A stretch of DNA of 64,000 nt. Source: Zingiber officinale (taxonomy: Eukaryota; Streptophyta; Magnoliopsida; Zingiberales; Zingiberaceae). The DNA lies in assembly GCF_018446385.1 (NCBI RefSeq), contig NC_056001.1, positions 109,966,436-110,030,435 on the forward strand. The letters are read 5' to 3'. Both the position numbers and the translations under genes were made by a program. The notes beneath the pieces were generated by a model. It had not been told where the DNA came from. It did not search any database and was given only the letters and a program-made list of their open reading frames with translations. This document shows positions 1 to 11,323 of this stretch, in pieces; positions within the stretch are counted from its first letter, which is position 1, and every line of letters starts with the position of its first letter.

Positions 1-149
1 ACTTAAATCAGTGTCAACATCAAAACAACATCCAGGTCAGACTGTATCAACAAAGATGACCGCGCCCCAGCTTCGCGCAAACAAGTCGGGCGATCCAGAT
101 AAAGCTGGCCATATCCCTCGGAGAAGAGCCGCTCCGAAGAACAAGGACG

Positions 150-1780
150 ACTACCTTCATCGTTGTAGACGCTCCGTCCGCCTACAACGTCATATTGGGG
201 TGACCAACGCTTAATGAGTTCCGAGCAATTGTCTCAACATTTGGCCAGAAAATCAAATTCCCGGTTGAAGATCGGGTCGGAGAAGTCAAAGGGGATCAAC
301 TGGCTGCGCGGCGCTGCTACGTCGAGATGGTAAAGGTGGAGGCAAAGTCCGCCCGAAAGGACCCTCAGATCGTGGTAAACACTATAACCGAGAAACCCCC
401 TACCTTAGTTTATGAAGAAAAGGAGGAAGTGCAGATACATCCTAGCCAACCAGAGGCGATGACTTTCATAGCATCTGATCTGGAAGCCAATCAGAGAGCC
501 GAGCTGATCAACTGCCTCCAGCAGAACCATGATGTCTTCGCGTGGTCAACACACGAGCTGTCCGGCATCTCCCCTAGCGTCACACGGCATGAGCTTCATG
601 TCTGATCAGATGCCCGACCAGTAAAGCAAAAAAAGAGAGATTTCAGCCCCGAGCAGAATTAGATTATCCGAGCGGAAGTCGAGAAGCTGTTGGAAGCAAG
701 CCACATACGGGAGGTCCAATTCCCGAACTATCTAGCGAACGTAGTACTCATCTCCAAGCTGAACAACAAGTGGAGGGTCTACATCGACTTTCGGGACCTG
801 AACAAAGCGTGCCCGAAGGACTTCTATCCCCTATCCAAAATCGTTCAGATGGTGGACTCGACCGCTAGGTGCGAGCTGATATGCATGCTGGATGCATACC
901 AAGGATACCATCAGGTGTCGCTCGCCCAGGAAGATCGGGAGAAGGTGAGCTTCATCACGGTGGACGACACCTATTGCTACAACGTAATGCCGTTCGGCTT
1001 AAAGAACGCCGGGGCCACGTACCAACGACTCATGAACAAAGTCTTTCGACAGCAGATTGGACGGAATATGGAGGTATACGTCGATGACATACTCATTAAA
1101 TCACTCCGAGCTACTGACCTCTACGCAGACATCAAAGAAATCTGCCAAACACTTCGAGCGTACGAGATCAAGCTGAACCCGGGCAAGTGTCTGTTCTGCG
1201 CGAAGAGTGGGAAATTTTTGGGCTATATAGTTACCGAGCGGGGTATTGAGGCAAACCCTAGCAAAGTAAAAACACTGCAAGATATGCCACCCCCAAGGAA
1301 TTTGAAGGAAGTTCAGCGCCTCACCGGTCGGATAACGGCCTTATCTTGATTCATCTCCAAGACGACCGACCGGAGTCTACCTTTCTTCAAGATCTTTCGC
1401 CGAGCCACCAAGTTCCAGTGGGACGAGGAGTGCGATCGGGCGTTCGAAGAGCTCAAAGCATATCTCAATTCACTACCAGTACTAGCCAAGCCAATCATCG
1501 AAGAGTCTCTCAGGATCTATCTATCTTCGACCGAGCGCGCAGTCGGCTCGACCCTTGTAAGGCCGAACGACGAGGAGCAGTCGGTGTATTTCTTGAGCTA
1601 TATTTTAAAAGACGTCAATTCCCGCTCTACTTGTCTCGAGAAACTTGCTTTCGCACTGGTACTCGCCGCTAGGAGGCTCCGCCCGTACTTCCTCTCGCAC
1701 ACGATCATTGTAATGACCAACAACCCCTTAGTGAGAGTCCTCCCTCAATCCAGAAGCGTCAGAGCGATTAATCAAATGGA
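150..1780 (+). pseudogene. Tat pol: protease end, reverse transcriptase, first RNase H (broken)
   Basis: One frame stays readable from about 150 to 1,780. A DAPSAYNVILG-type protease tail (about 150-200) is followed by the RT with YIDFRDLNKACPKD, LDAYQGYHQ, MPFGLKNAGATYQ and the catalytic YVDD at 1,077-1,088. The conventional RNase H follows at about 1,400-1,780 (LFQWDEEC-like start, then FLSYIL and YFLSH). The active-site residues are present but the frame is broken by stops near 194, 603, 660 and 1,347. A frameshift at about 1,780 moves the reading into the next frame. It cannot make a functional polyprotein. Confidence 0.85.
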
Positions 1781-2492
1781 CAACGGAGCTCAGCGAATTC
1801 AACATCCAGTATCAGCCCCGAACGACCATTAAGGCGCAGTCCTTGGCAGACTTCGTTACTGAGATGTAGACTCCCAAACCAGAGGACATTTGGAAGATAT
1901 ACATGGACGGATCATCCACTCGGCAAGGAAGTGGAGTTGGGGTGCTGCTAATCTCCCCCCAGGAAGAACGAATGCATTTGTCAGTTCGGTTGGAGTACCG
2001 GGCAACCAACAACGAATCTGAGTATGAGGCGCTTATTGTCGGCCTGCAGGCCGCCCGACACATTAGATCTATCAAGGTTTTAATTCACTCAGATCCCAGC
2101 TGGCCGCACAACAACTTACTGGGGCATTCGAGATCAACAACCTGAGGCTCAGACTTTATGCCGAGGCCTTTGAGAAATTGAGGGCTGACTTCCGGGAGGT
2201 GGTTATACAGAAGATACCCCGGGCGGAAAACAAAGTGACGGACGAGCTGGCTAAGCTAGCAAGCTCCATATCGTCGATCGTCATCCAACAGCCGATCGAG
2301 CAAGTCTCCTTGGTGGCACACATCGACCGAATGGAAGGGCTCATCTTCCCGAGTGACTGGAGGACCTCGCTGATAGAGTTTCTGCAGTCCGAAGAGACGC
2401 CTCCCAACCGGGAAGAGGCCCATCGACTGAGAAGAAGGGCGAGTCGGTTCACGCTGATTGGAGATCAGCTATACAAGAAAGCTTTCTCTTGA
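1781..2492 (+). pseudogene. Tat pol: second (archaeal-type) RNase H (broken)
   Basis: After the frameshift at about 1,780 the reading resumes as LSEFNIQYQPRTTIKAQSLA, then a TAG near 1,868. The extra RNase H follows (IYMDGSSTRQGSGVGVLL at about 1,894-1,950 and ATNNESEYEALIVGLQAA at about 2,006-2,060). A second frameshift at about 2,090 returns to the original frame, which reads LYAEAFEKLRADF and on to a TGA at 2,490. The second RNase H is the feature that marks the Tat lineage. Confidence 0.75.
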
Positions 2493-3599
2493 CCGCTGCT
2501 CAAGTGCGTCGGACCGGAGGACAATGACTACATACTGCAAGAAGTGCACCAAGGGTCATGTGGAGGGCATCCGAGCGGCCGCTCACAGGCATGGAAGATT
2601 CTGTTGGCAGGATACTTTTGGCTGACTCTCCAGGAACATGTCGCTCGGATAGTGGCAACCTGTTTATCCTGCCAAAGGTACCATAACTCTTCTCACCGGC
2701 CTACGGAAGAGATGAAGTCGTCCGTGGTGTCTTGGCCATTCGATCAGTGGGGAATGGACATCGTAGGACCGTTCCCAATGGCGACCGGACATCGGAAATT
2801 CCTTCTTGTCGCAGTCGACTACTTCTCCAAGTGGGTCGAGGCTGAGCCGCTGGCAAGGATAACCGAGCAAATGGTCAGAAAGTTCATTTGGCAGCACATC
2901 ATCTGTCGGTTCGGCATCCCGTGTCGGCTCGTCTCGGACAACGGAAGGTAGTTCATTGGCCAGCAACTCAGAGAATGGTGCATAGGGAATGACATCCATC
3001 AGGCCTTCACCTCCGTAGCATATCTCCAGAGCAACGGACAAGAGGAAGTAGCTAATCGGGAGATCTTACGGATCCTTCGAGTTCGGCTTGACCATATAGG
3101 AGGCAGCTGGGTAGATGAGCTCCCTGGAGTCCTATGGGCAATTCGCACAACTCCAAAGGAGGGAACAGGAGTAATCCCATTTCACTTGGTGTATGGAGGA
3201 GAGACAGTCGTCCCGGTCAAGGTGGGGGTAGAGTCTGATCGGGTGCAGCGATACGATGAGGACAACGCCGAATGGAGATAGCTGGAGTTGGACTTGGTCG
3301 ACGAAGCACGCGCTAGGGCTGCCATTCGGTTGACTTCCTACCGACAAAAGATGCGTTAGAACTACAATCGACGAGTGATACCTAGATCCTTTTTGGTGGC
3401 CGATCTCGTATGGAAGAAGGTGAAGCCGGTCAGCGACGTCACCAAGCTAGAGGCACCCTGGGCCGGACCTTTCAAAGTCGTGGAGAAGCTTTGCTCGGGC
3501 GCTTATTACCTGGAGGACGAGGATGGGCGGTGGCTCGAATGCCCTTGGAGCGTGAACCATCTCCAACCGTACAGAGCTGGCAAAAAGGTGCGGTGATGT
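2493..3599 (+). pseudogene. Tat pol: integrase with C-terminal tail (broken)
   Basis: The integrase starts with a zinc-binding HHCC region (HQGSCGGHP and CLSCQRYH, about 2,547-2,690). The catalytic core follows with the first Asp in WGMDIVGPF (about 2,750) and the second in LVSDNGR (about 2,930). Candidate Glu residues lie in QSNGQEEVANRE near 3,040. In-frame stops fall at 2,949-2,951, near 3,279 and at 3,357-3,359. The tail (VWKKVKPVS to HLQPYRAGKKVR) ends at TGA 3,594-3,596. No chromodomain is visible, as expected for Tat rather than for chromoviruses. Confidence 0.8.
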
Positions 3600-3677
3600 A
3601 ATCAATGTCATGTCTCCCATGTTCTTGTCCCTTTCAAAATTGTAGGATTGAATCAAAGGCAAAGGTTGTCAAAATTA

Positions 3678-4961
3678 TGTTGGATCGAGATGCGCTAGAG
3701 GGGGGGGGGGGGTGAATAGCGCTCGCGGCTATTTCATTTTTGAGATCGCAAAACTATCGGAGTGAAAACGTGCAGCGGAATAAGCAAAAATAAAATAAAG
3801 AAACACAGAGACACAAGGAATTACTTCGTTCGGAGCCTAAGGTGACTCCTACTCGAAGGCCCGCGATCCTTGATCGCTTTCCATGGGCAACAACTATAAT
3901 TTCGAATAGAGTACAAGTATTGCAAATAAGTACAATAGAAAGAACTACGATTATACCGACAACAGTATTGAAATCACAAGTTACGGAGCTCCGGGTCGTC
4001 GGAATGTCGCAGCAGCACTTCAGAATGATCTTGTTAGCAGCACGTCGAAGAAGGAAAACCTGGAACTTTATGTTTTGAGCTGCTGGTTGAGATCCCTTAT
4101 AAAGGGTGTTCAATGCGCCTTCTACTGTTCACCAAGGCGCCTTGAATGAACCGAGTCAGTCGCGGAGATAAGTGCTGAACTGGTCGAACCTTATCAGGTT
4201 CAAGGCGCCTCCAACCTCTCCAAGGCACCTTCATCAAGCTGTCCAAGGTGCCTTGGCTTCCTTCAGGGTGCCTCCAAGCTTGCTTCGCAGCCAGCTCAGG
4301 TTTTGCACCCGAGGTGCCTCCAAACTCCATGGAGACGCCTCGGACACTGTTCATCCGAGAGTAATTGTGCACTTTGGTCCCTGCAAGATATGTTAATCAC
4401 AAGAAATATCCTGCAACACAAAGTTATCATAAAATGACAGTATAAACATGATCAAGAATATTGTGACAGTCTCAGGACTGTCCGGGTCTGACTTCGGATT
4501 TCCGACCGAAAACCCTAGGTCGACCTGACTCCTACTGTTCCCTCTACGGGGAATGCGTCCTCACCTACTCCACTCAGGAAATTTACCTGTTGCCAGTGCG
4601 ATCCTCCAGATCAACTGGACTTTTGCTCAGCACTCGACTCTTCCGGACTTTCTGCTGGACATCCGCTTCCCGGCTAGTCCAGTCTTTCACCTGGTTCGCG
4701 ACACCAGGACTTTCCACCTAGGGTTACCACCCCCTAGGACTTTTGCCTGAAGCCATCGAGCTGCCAAGACTTTCTGCATAGGGTTACCGCCCCCTATGAC
4801 CTAGGGTTACCACCCCCTAAGGTTTTTCCCTTTGCCTAACCGCAGCTAGGACTTTCCTGAAATACTCAAGCAGACTTGTTAGATCACAAGGCACCTTAAC
4901 TTTGAATCCTTTGCCATTATCAAAACACGAGTTTGATCGTCGGATGCTTCCCGCATCAACA
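3678..4961 (-). repeat. 3' LTR of element A
   Basis: The LTR runs from TGTTGATGCGGGAAGCATCC (minus strand, at 4,961) to a CATCTCGATCCAACA end at 3,678, giving TG...CA termini and 1,284 bp. On the minus strand a TATA-like CTTTATAAGGG is at about 4,096-4,106. A 13-base G run lies at 3,700-3,712. GC-rich inverted repeats based on GGCGCC and GGTGCC occupy 4,125-4,350, including a perfect 12-bp stem at 4,220-4,231 with 4,245-4,256. Hairpins with loop TTACCRCC lie at 4,717-4,822. Confidence 0.8.
4717..4822. repeat. hairpin series with conserved loop in LTR A
   Basis: Three short inverted repeats share the loop TTACCACC or TTACCGCC. The stems are CCTAGGG/CCCTAGG (4,717-4,738), CATAGGG/CCCTATG (4,777-4,798) and CCTAGGG/CCCTAAGG (4,800-4,822, one extra A). 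The second stem differs from the first by a paired C-G to A-T change. Weaker stems with other loops lie just upstream at 4,593-4,618, 4,628-4,657 and 4,690-4,708. Confidence 0.7.
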
Positions 4962-4975
4962 ATCTCCCCCTTTTT
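4962..4975 (-). other. polypurine tract of element A
   Basis: On the minus strand AAAAAGGGGGAGAT abuts the start of the 3' LTR. This is the expected primer for plus-strand DNA synthesis and confirms the orientation. Confidence 0.8.
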
Positions 4976-6123
4976 GATTATGGCAACTCAAATTCAAAGT
5001 TAAGTAAACAGATATCAAACAACAGATATATGAAAACTTTTAAAGCAAGCTTAGCAATTTATTTTGCTAACTCTATGAATTTAAAGTATAGGCTCCCCCT
5101 TAACTGTTGCTCCCCCTTTAATATTCATTATTGAAAGTATTTGAATTTATATATTTGCTACTCTCCCCCTTTGCCATATATAAAAAATAAGCAAAAATAG
5201 TCATTTGATTTAACAAGATTTTGAAAAAAAATTAATAGCTAAGTGAGAAAATGATGTTAGCTCTTTGGAAATTATAAAACTACTAGAAGGTGGAACCTTT
5301 TTGAAAAGCTAGTAAAACTATACATTTGAAAATTTGTTGGAGAAAATATTTTTGAAGTTGCTTTTTAATTTTTTAAAGCAATGAGTTGAATTTTGCAAAA
5401 CTGTGTTTTACTTAGGAAAGCAAGAATTTACAAAGTTAGATTTCAAAGTGAGCTAAGTTTTAAAATTTTGAAAATAAAGATTGGAACTTAGCTTAGCTCT
5501 TTGCAAGTATTGGATTTTGAAATCTATAGCTTAGGTTAAAAAAACTTAGCTTAATTTTAAACAATACTTATTAAATTTAGGACAAGGAGGGAGTAGAGTA
5601 GCCAACAACATGGTTTAGGTCCTTAAGTCCAAGCATGAGTCAAGTTCTATAGATTCACTTTAAGAGGTATCAGAGCCCTAAAGATCAAACATGCTTAACC
5701 AGAAAACTGAGTGTCCTTTACCAACTGTCTAACCTTTAGCTACTTGCTGATTGCCTACAGGGCAACAGTTTTCACATGGTTAGTCAAGTTAAGTCAATTT
5801 GGTCCAGTTAGATTTGACTAGAGCTGGAAAACTTGACTTGATTGAAGTATGTTGCGTGTTTAACGCCCAGACTCATATTGATGCACAGATATAAACATTC
5901 TTGAGTCCAGGTTGTACCCTATGCATCTCACACCGTTCTATGTCTTTCAAACACAATCAAGATATACCTAGGTGTTTGTGAGATGCTCTGGCTTAAGTCT
6001 AGGGGAAACATGATTTCTAGGGGAAAACTTAGGCTAATTCCAACTTTTTGAAAAATCTAATAAATGGGAATTTTGAAAACTGTCTTTCCTAGAATTTAAA
6101 AATAATTAAATAGAACGAGACAC
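4976..6123 (-). other. 3' non-coding region of element A
   Basis: No ORF is supportable here. A block at about 5,760-5,990 (AACGCCCAGACT, TGATGCAC, TGCATCTCAC, GTGAGATGCTC) recurs in element C at about 28,720-28,925. That indicates a conserved 3' untranslated segment of this element group. The rest is AT-rich, with several CTCCCCCTT stretches near 5,090-5,175. Confidence 0.6.
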
Positions 6124-7282
6124 CTACTCTACCCAACACATTCCTATTTGCCTTCTAAGTGCACTGAACTCAAGTTCAGGTAAGGGTTTTGTAAAAATGT
6201 CAGCTAGATTTGATTTGGACTCAATATGGTTGAGTGCAATTTCACCCTTAGCTACGTGATCCCTTACAAAATGGTGTTTTACCTCTATGTGTTTAGTTCT
6301 AGAATGGTGAATAGGATTTTTGGTCAGATTAATTGAGCTGATATTATCAATAAAGATTTTTGTATTTTTATATTCTAGTTGATAGTCTTTTAATGTGTGC
6401 ATCATCCACAACAATTGAGATGCACATTCTCCTAGAGCTATGTATTCAGCTTCTGTAGTGGATAGAGCAACACAATGTTGCTTTCTGCTTGACCAACTTA
6501 CTAGGCACTGACCTAGAATTTGGCAGCTACCACTTGTACCTTTTCTGTCTAGTTTGCACCCGGCATAGTCCGAATCAGAATAGCCATAAAGGTCAAAAGT
6601 GTAAGTTCTTGGGTACCAAAGTCCTACATTTAGAGTTCCTTTAATATACCTAAGTATTCTTTTAACATATGTTAGGTATGACTCTTTTGCACATGATTGG
6701 TATCTTGCACACATACCTACTGCAAACAATATGTCGGGTTGGCTTGCAGTTAGGTAAAGTAAGCTACCTATGACACTTCTATAGTGCTTTGAATCTACTG
6801 GTTTTCCTTCAGGGTCAGAGTCAATGTTAATGTTGGTTGCCATTGGAGTATTTTTAATTTTTGAATTTTCCATGCAGAATTTTTTAATTAACTCCTTAGC
6901 ATATTTAGTTTGATAAATGTAGATTCCATCTTTGATTTGTTTTATTTGTAAGCCTAAGAAAAAGTTGAGTTACCCAACCATACTCATTTCAAATTCATTT
7001 TCCATTAAATTAACAAATTCTTTTAAAAATTTAGAGTTAGTTGAGCCAAAAATTATGTCATCAACATAGATTTGGGCTATAAAGATGTCCTTTTCTATAG
7101 TTTTTACAAATAAGGTTGGATCTATTTGTCCTTACTTAAAGCCTTTGGATATTAAGTAATTAGATAGTCTTTCATACCATGCCCTAGGGGCTTGTTTTAG
7201 TCCATATAACGCTTTTTTAGTTTAAATACATGGTTTGGGTAGTCTAAGTCTTCAAATCCTGGAGGTTGGCTTACGTAGACCT
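6124..7282 (-). pseudogene. element A RT C-terminal half and RNase H (broken)
   Basis: On the minus strand the segment carries the RT catalytic motif YVDDIIFGS (YVDD codons at 7,057-7,068). The connection follows (IGSLLYLTASQPDILFAVG), then copia RNase H with YSDSDYAGCKLDRKGTSG, SWSSRKQHCVALSTTEAEY and the end KPLPELEFSALRRQIGMCW at about 6,130. In-frame stops lie near 6,972 (inside MVG*LNFFLG) and near 7,136. The 3' end at 6,124 is a normal copia polyprotein end. The RT is interrupted at 7,282 inside EEVYVSQPPGF by a solo LTR. Confidence 0.85.
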
Positions 7283-8297
7283 TGTAACGACCACCCTTCT
7301 TACTACTACTACTACTCTCTAAGAGTGACCGTTACTTATCTACTACTCTACTTAACCGGTTTATTAAAAAAATCTCTAGGAAAACCCTACCGAAAAATTT
7401 CGGCAGAGTCTCCCCTGTACCGGTGACCCCAAACTGGGATACAAACACTATATACACAGCCACAGGCGGCTGGAACATATTTTTCACAACCACGCAGAAA
7501 TAATAACACGACACTAAAAGAAACTATTCTAGCAATAGAAAACTATATAGCTCCAACAATAGGAAATAACTCAACTAACAATGCGGAATAGACTCAATTA
7601 ATCAACATAGACAAAGGAAACAACTAATACAATCTCTATCAACTTAATAACTGAAAGAAAACTCAAAAGGAGTCTTGACTGTTTCCTTAGCAAACTCATG
7701 ATCTCTCCATAGTCCTGGCATCACACACCGTCACAGCATCTCCTCGTCGCCTTCCTTCTTATACTTTAGCTTTCCTTTTCCTTTATCTGCAGTAGGAGGA
7801 AAGTAGTATCTATAAGCAAAATGCTTAGTGAGCACTATCTAACTCACAAAATCACGATATGCATGTATATAAATAAAAACATGCTAAAACTGAATGCTAA
7901 CATGTAAAGATACTCATGCTCATAAATAGCAAAGGAATCAACTAACTGAAAAGCTAACATGTATAGCTAAACATGCTCATCAACTAGCAAATCAATAACA
8001 TGTAAGAAAACTAAACATGTAAAAGCTGCTAGCATAAAAGGAAGCTAAACTTACTGATCTTTAAAACAAAGCGAAACTTGTCTTACTTGTTCTAAGCTGA
8101 TTCTTTTATTTCACTTGCTTAAAACTCATTCTTTAGTACTTTTATTCTTATGTAAAACTTATTTTTACTTGTTCATAAACTTATACTTTTAATACTTGAA
8201 AATAATAATCAACTTCTTTCGGGCCCGGCATTGTACCACTTTGCGCGCATTCTTAGTAAGGATCGAGGTAGCTAATCCCGAAACTACTAAGATACTT

Positions 8298-8489
8298 CTA
8301 GGCCTTGTGCCTAGGGGCATCTTGGAGCCCATCCCTTGGACCTTGTGTCCGGTACATGCCATTTAAAAGTAAAATACTTGTTATATCTTAATTACTTCTT
8401 CTTTAAATGCCTTGGCATTTTAATAAGCACCTTGTGTGCCAAAAATCCCTAAAGTCTTGACTTTGGGATCTACTTAAGGCCTTGACCTT
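8298..8489. repeat. array of short hairpins centred on CTTG in solo LTR 1
   Basis: Seven adjacent inverted repeats have different stems around a CTTG core: CTAGGC-cttgt-GCCTAG (8,298-8,314), GGGC-atcttgga-GCCC (8,315-8,330), GGAC-cttgt-GTCC (8,338-8,350), AAATGCC-tt-GGCATTT (8,405-8,420), GCAC-cttgt-GTGC (8,427-8,439), AAAGTC-tt-GACTTT with flanking CCC/GGG (8,447-8,467) and AAGG-ccttga-CCTT (about 8,475-8,489). Confidence 0.7.
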
Positions 8490-9899
8490 TCTCTTTCTTT
8501 TCTTTTTCTTCCTTTTACTTGTTAATACTTCTAAAAGTATTTAATAGGATTCTTATTTTTCCACTAGAATACATGGTTGTTCATGCTTGTTAAAATAGCA
8601 AATGAAAACTAAAGGAAACTGCTCATGTGTATCTAGTAGTAAAGGACTAAAAATAGGAATCAATACTGCTCATGTTAAACTGATAGCAAAGAAAATCTGC
8701 ATGTCTAATAGCAATAGAAAAGAAGTCTACTCATACTTACAAATAGCTAAGGAGAAGCTAGAAAAAGGAAAACTGCACGTCTATTACTTAGAGAAATCTG
8801 CACTGCTCTTCTTAATAAAAATCTGCACTCTAAAGACTTAATCAAACTTCACTATAATCTTTTAAAACTGCACTTTGAGGAGATCTAAACTACATTAAAA
8901 CTTCCAAATTGATTCCAATTATCTCAGTTTCCCCACTCATCTAATATCAACCACTATTTTCTAAACTTTTTGTTTCATCATCAACATCTCTCACTTTACA
9001 CTAAAGAGATTACACCATCACAAAGCTGCAGAATTCAAAATACATAAGCTATTCTCAATTATTCTCTAACCTCCTTATTCTATGCTTCAAAAGAGAATTG
9101 TTAACTTAAACACTCCCTAAATTGAATGCTCATGATGTTAATACAAGCAAAACCATATAGCACAGCAACAAAACTTGCTGCTCATGATATTTATGGGCTG
9201 TTCAAAACTAAATGGCACAAAAGAACTAGATCCGAAATCCAGAAATAAGGTTGTTCCTAATCAATGAGATGGCAAAGAACTAAAATGTTTCTTGTATTCT
9301 AATTCTTTTACAATAAGTCAGAACACGGTTCTAGAAAGAATCGCATCTATGATCTACAAATTCTGCTCAATGATTGAAATTCTGCATACATAACTCAAAG
9401 CTCAAAACTCCTGTTCAGTGCCACTATAAGAAAACAAAAAGGAACCGAGAAGGCTACATTCTCAAACAACTATACCCTTCCATGTTAAAATCCCAAACCT
9501 ACTAATCTAGATTAGGTTTTCATGGCAACAAACTCCAAACAAGCCGAACCACTACTCTTCCTCCTTTAACTGATCAGTACCACGGCAAGGAAAGAAAACA
9601 AATGATTGCTAGCTTCCTTACTATCCGAACATGCTTATTTAACAACCTAACCAATTCTTTCTAAAACCTCTAAACATCATAAGAAAGCAAGAACAACCTC
9701 AAATTCAAACTGTTGACCACTAAATCCGTTCAAGGGACTATCTGAAAACACAACCAACACAAGAGAGCATCATTGTTTCGGGTCACAATACCAAAATCAT
9801 AGACAATAGAAGAACACATGAACTAAAATCTCAATCTTCTAATCTGCTTCGGAAAAAAAAAACAAGAAGAAATCATGAATCCAAATCCTCAATTCACGG

Positions 9900-10205
9900 C
9901 AGCAAGGAAAGAAAATCTCGGAGCTATCCTACCGCAGGTGAGTAGCAACTCACCTCGCTGTTCTTGAACTTACAACCGGAGGAAGATCTAGGGTTCGGAT
10001 GATGTGAAGATCTCTGCGATCCCTTCCTATCCGCGTGTTCTCCTTGATGAGGAGACCACGAATCCGTGAACGGCTTCTGAAAAGAAGCCCTTGCCGGCCG
10101 CCGGAGAGGAACCCTAGGTCTTCTGATCTGCCGCCGTCGCACGCGAGAGGTGAGGAGAGGAAAAGAAATTTTAGGTTTTCCGAAAATCACTTTAGTCCTC
10201 ACTTT
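9900..10205 (-). promoter_or_regulatory. GC-richer leader-like segment of solo LTR 1
   Basis: This segment is richer in G and C than the AT-rich, G-poor DNA before it. On the minus strand it is open for about 90 codons, but nothing in the translation resembles a protein family. It holds a possible donor CAGGTGAGT (about 9,936, + strand) and is the likely transcribed leader of the LTR. I do not call a gene. Confidence 0.35.
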
Positions 10206-10270
10206 ATAACTAGGGTTATTTTCGGTTCCAACTATAGCTTAAATGGAATTTTTCTCCTTCTTTAATAACA

Positions 10271-10642
10271 AACGATCGCTAGCATAGTCGGTTGGTTGCG
10301 TTTTGCTTAAGGCTTGTGTTGCGGGTTCGAAACTCGGCTGCAACCATTTTCTGCCCATTAATTCTTGTTATTAACTTCTACTCATTAAATAAAATTCTCC
10401 CTTTATTTGATTAAGTAACAACTGCTAGCTCAGTTGGTTAGCTGGCCTTTTACTGAATCAACGAGTCTCGGCTTCAATCCCTCAGCCGCGCACTTTTAAT
10501 TCCAATTTATTTTACTGTTCCTAACTACTACTTAAATATATATCGCTCCATATATGATTAATAAATCGAGCGCAGCTCGGTTGGTTAGGCCGGTTTTGCT
10601 TGGGCCAGGGGTGCTGGGTTCGAAACCCAGCTTCTACACCCC
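10271..10642 (+). repeat. three tandem tRNA-like units in solo LTR 1
   Basis: Three units about 142-147 bp apart each carry a box A-like stretch (GCATAGTCGGTTGG, TAGCTCAGTTGG, GCAGCTCGGTTGG) and then, about 30-40 bp on, a box B-like stretch (GGTTCGAAACTC, GCTTCAATCCCT, GGTTCGAAACCC). The units are at about 10,271-10,345, 10,418-10,492 and 10,565-10,642. The last is followed by a run of 15 or so T residues. They lack a full cloverleaf, so they are tRNA-derived relics rather than tRNA genes. Confidence 0.55.
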
Positions 10643-10834
10643 TTTTTTTTTTTTTTTATTTTAGTTTATTTTTAAAACTTATTCTCCTTGGTAAAAATAC
10701 CAAACGGACTCCAAAATTTACATAAAAATACTCTAAAAATTTCTAAAAATCTTTAGAATATTTTAAAAGTATTTCCAAATATTTTTATGGACTTTTAGAA
10801 CTTGAAATAGGGAAAATTGGGTCGTTACAGACCT

Positions 10835-11323
10835 CTTCTTTGATAAACCCATTTAAAAAAGCTGACTTAACGTCAATTTGGTATAACTTAAACCCTTTAT
10901 TTGCTGCATAGGCTAATAACATCCTTATGGATTCGAGTCTAGCTACCGGAGCATAGGTTCATCATAATCTAAGCCTTAAACTTGACTAAATCCTTTGGCT
11001 ACTAGTCTAGCTTTGTTTCTTATTATATCACCCTGATCATCCAACTTGTTCCTAAAAACCCATTTGGTGTCTATTATTGATTTATCTATGGGTTTAGGTA
11101 CAAGGTCCCAGACTTGATTTCTCTCAAATTGTGCTAATTCTTCCTACATTGTAATGATCCAGTCTGGGTCAGGTAAGGCTTCTTCTATAGTCTTTGGTTC
11201 AATTTTAGAAATAAGGACAATCTGACTAAGGTTTCTATAGGAGGATCTAGTTCTGACTCCTAGGGTTGGATCACCCAAAATTTGGTTAGGTGTGTGAGAG
11301 GTACTTATTCTAGTTGGTCTTAT
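10835..11323 (-). pseudogene. element A RT N-terminal part (broken)
   Basis: On the minus strand this is the start of the copia RT joining integrase at 11,324 to the part beyond the solo LTR. Readable pieces correspond to the LVPKPIDKSIIDTKWVFRNK-like entry and to the GLKLYQIDVKSAFLNGF-like region just before the solo LTR. Stops and small indels break the frame. It is called by its position between two recognised pol blocks as well as by sequence. Confidence 0.65.

Larger units (their letters stand above)
1..3677 (+). mobile_element. Ty3/gypsy Tat-lineage retrotransposon D, pol half
   Basis: This is the decayed polyprotein region of a gypsy element, running from the end of the protease to the C-terminal tail of integrase. 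Two RNase H-like domains flank a linker, and the second has the DGSS and NNESEYEAL signature of the extra archaeal-type RNase H known from the Tat/Retand/Ogre group. That supports Tat lineage. The 5' LTR and gag lie outside the window. The element is cut at 3,678 by copia element A. Its probable continuation is at 35,457-39,773, because that segment has a + strand LTR and the antisense ORF typical of Tat/Grande elements. The continuity is inference. Confidence 0.8.
7283..10829 (-). mobile_element. solo LTR 1, gypsy Tekay/Del-like, 3.5 kb
   Basis: It begins TGTAACGACC and ends GGTCGTTACA, and is flanked by the exact 5-bp duplication GACCT (7,278-7,282 and 10,830-10,834). Removing it restores the RT motif EVYVSQPPGF of element A. 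There is no internal region, so it is a solo LTR. The sense strand is judged to be minus: read that way it starts TGTAACGACCCAATTTTCC, then GGAGTCCGTTTGG, and ends with CACCGGTACAGGGGAG, CTGCCG and ACA. Solo LTR 2 at 22,317 shares those start and end blocks. The long LTR and termini suggest a Tekay/Del chromovirus; that name is inference. Confidence 0.85.

Noticed and set aside
10565-10642. A functional tRNA gene
   Set aside because: Box A and box B are good but acceptor and anticodon stems do not form a cloverleaf.
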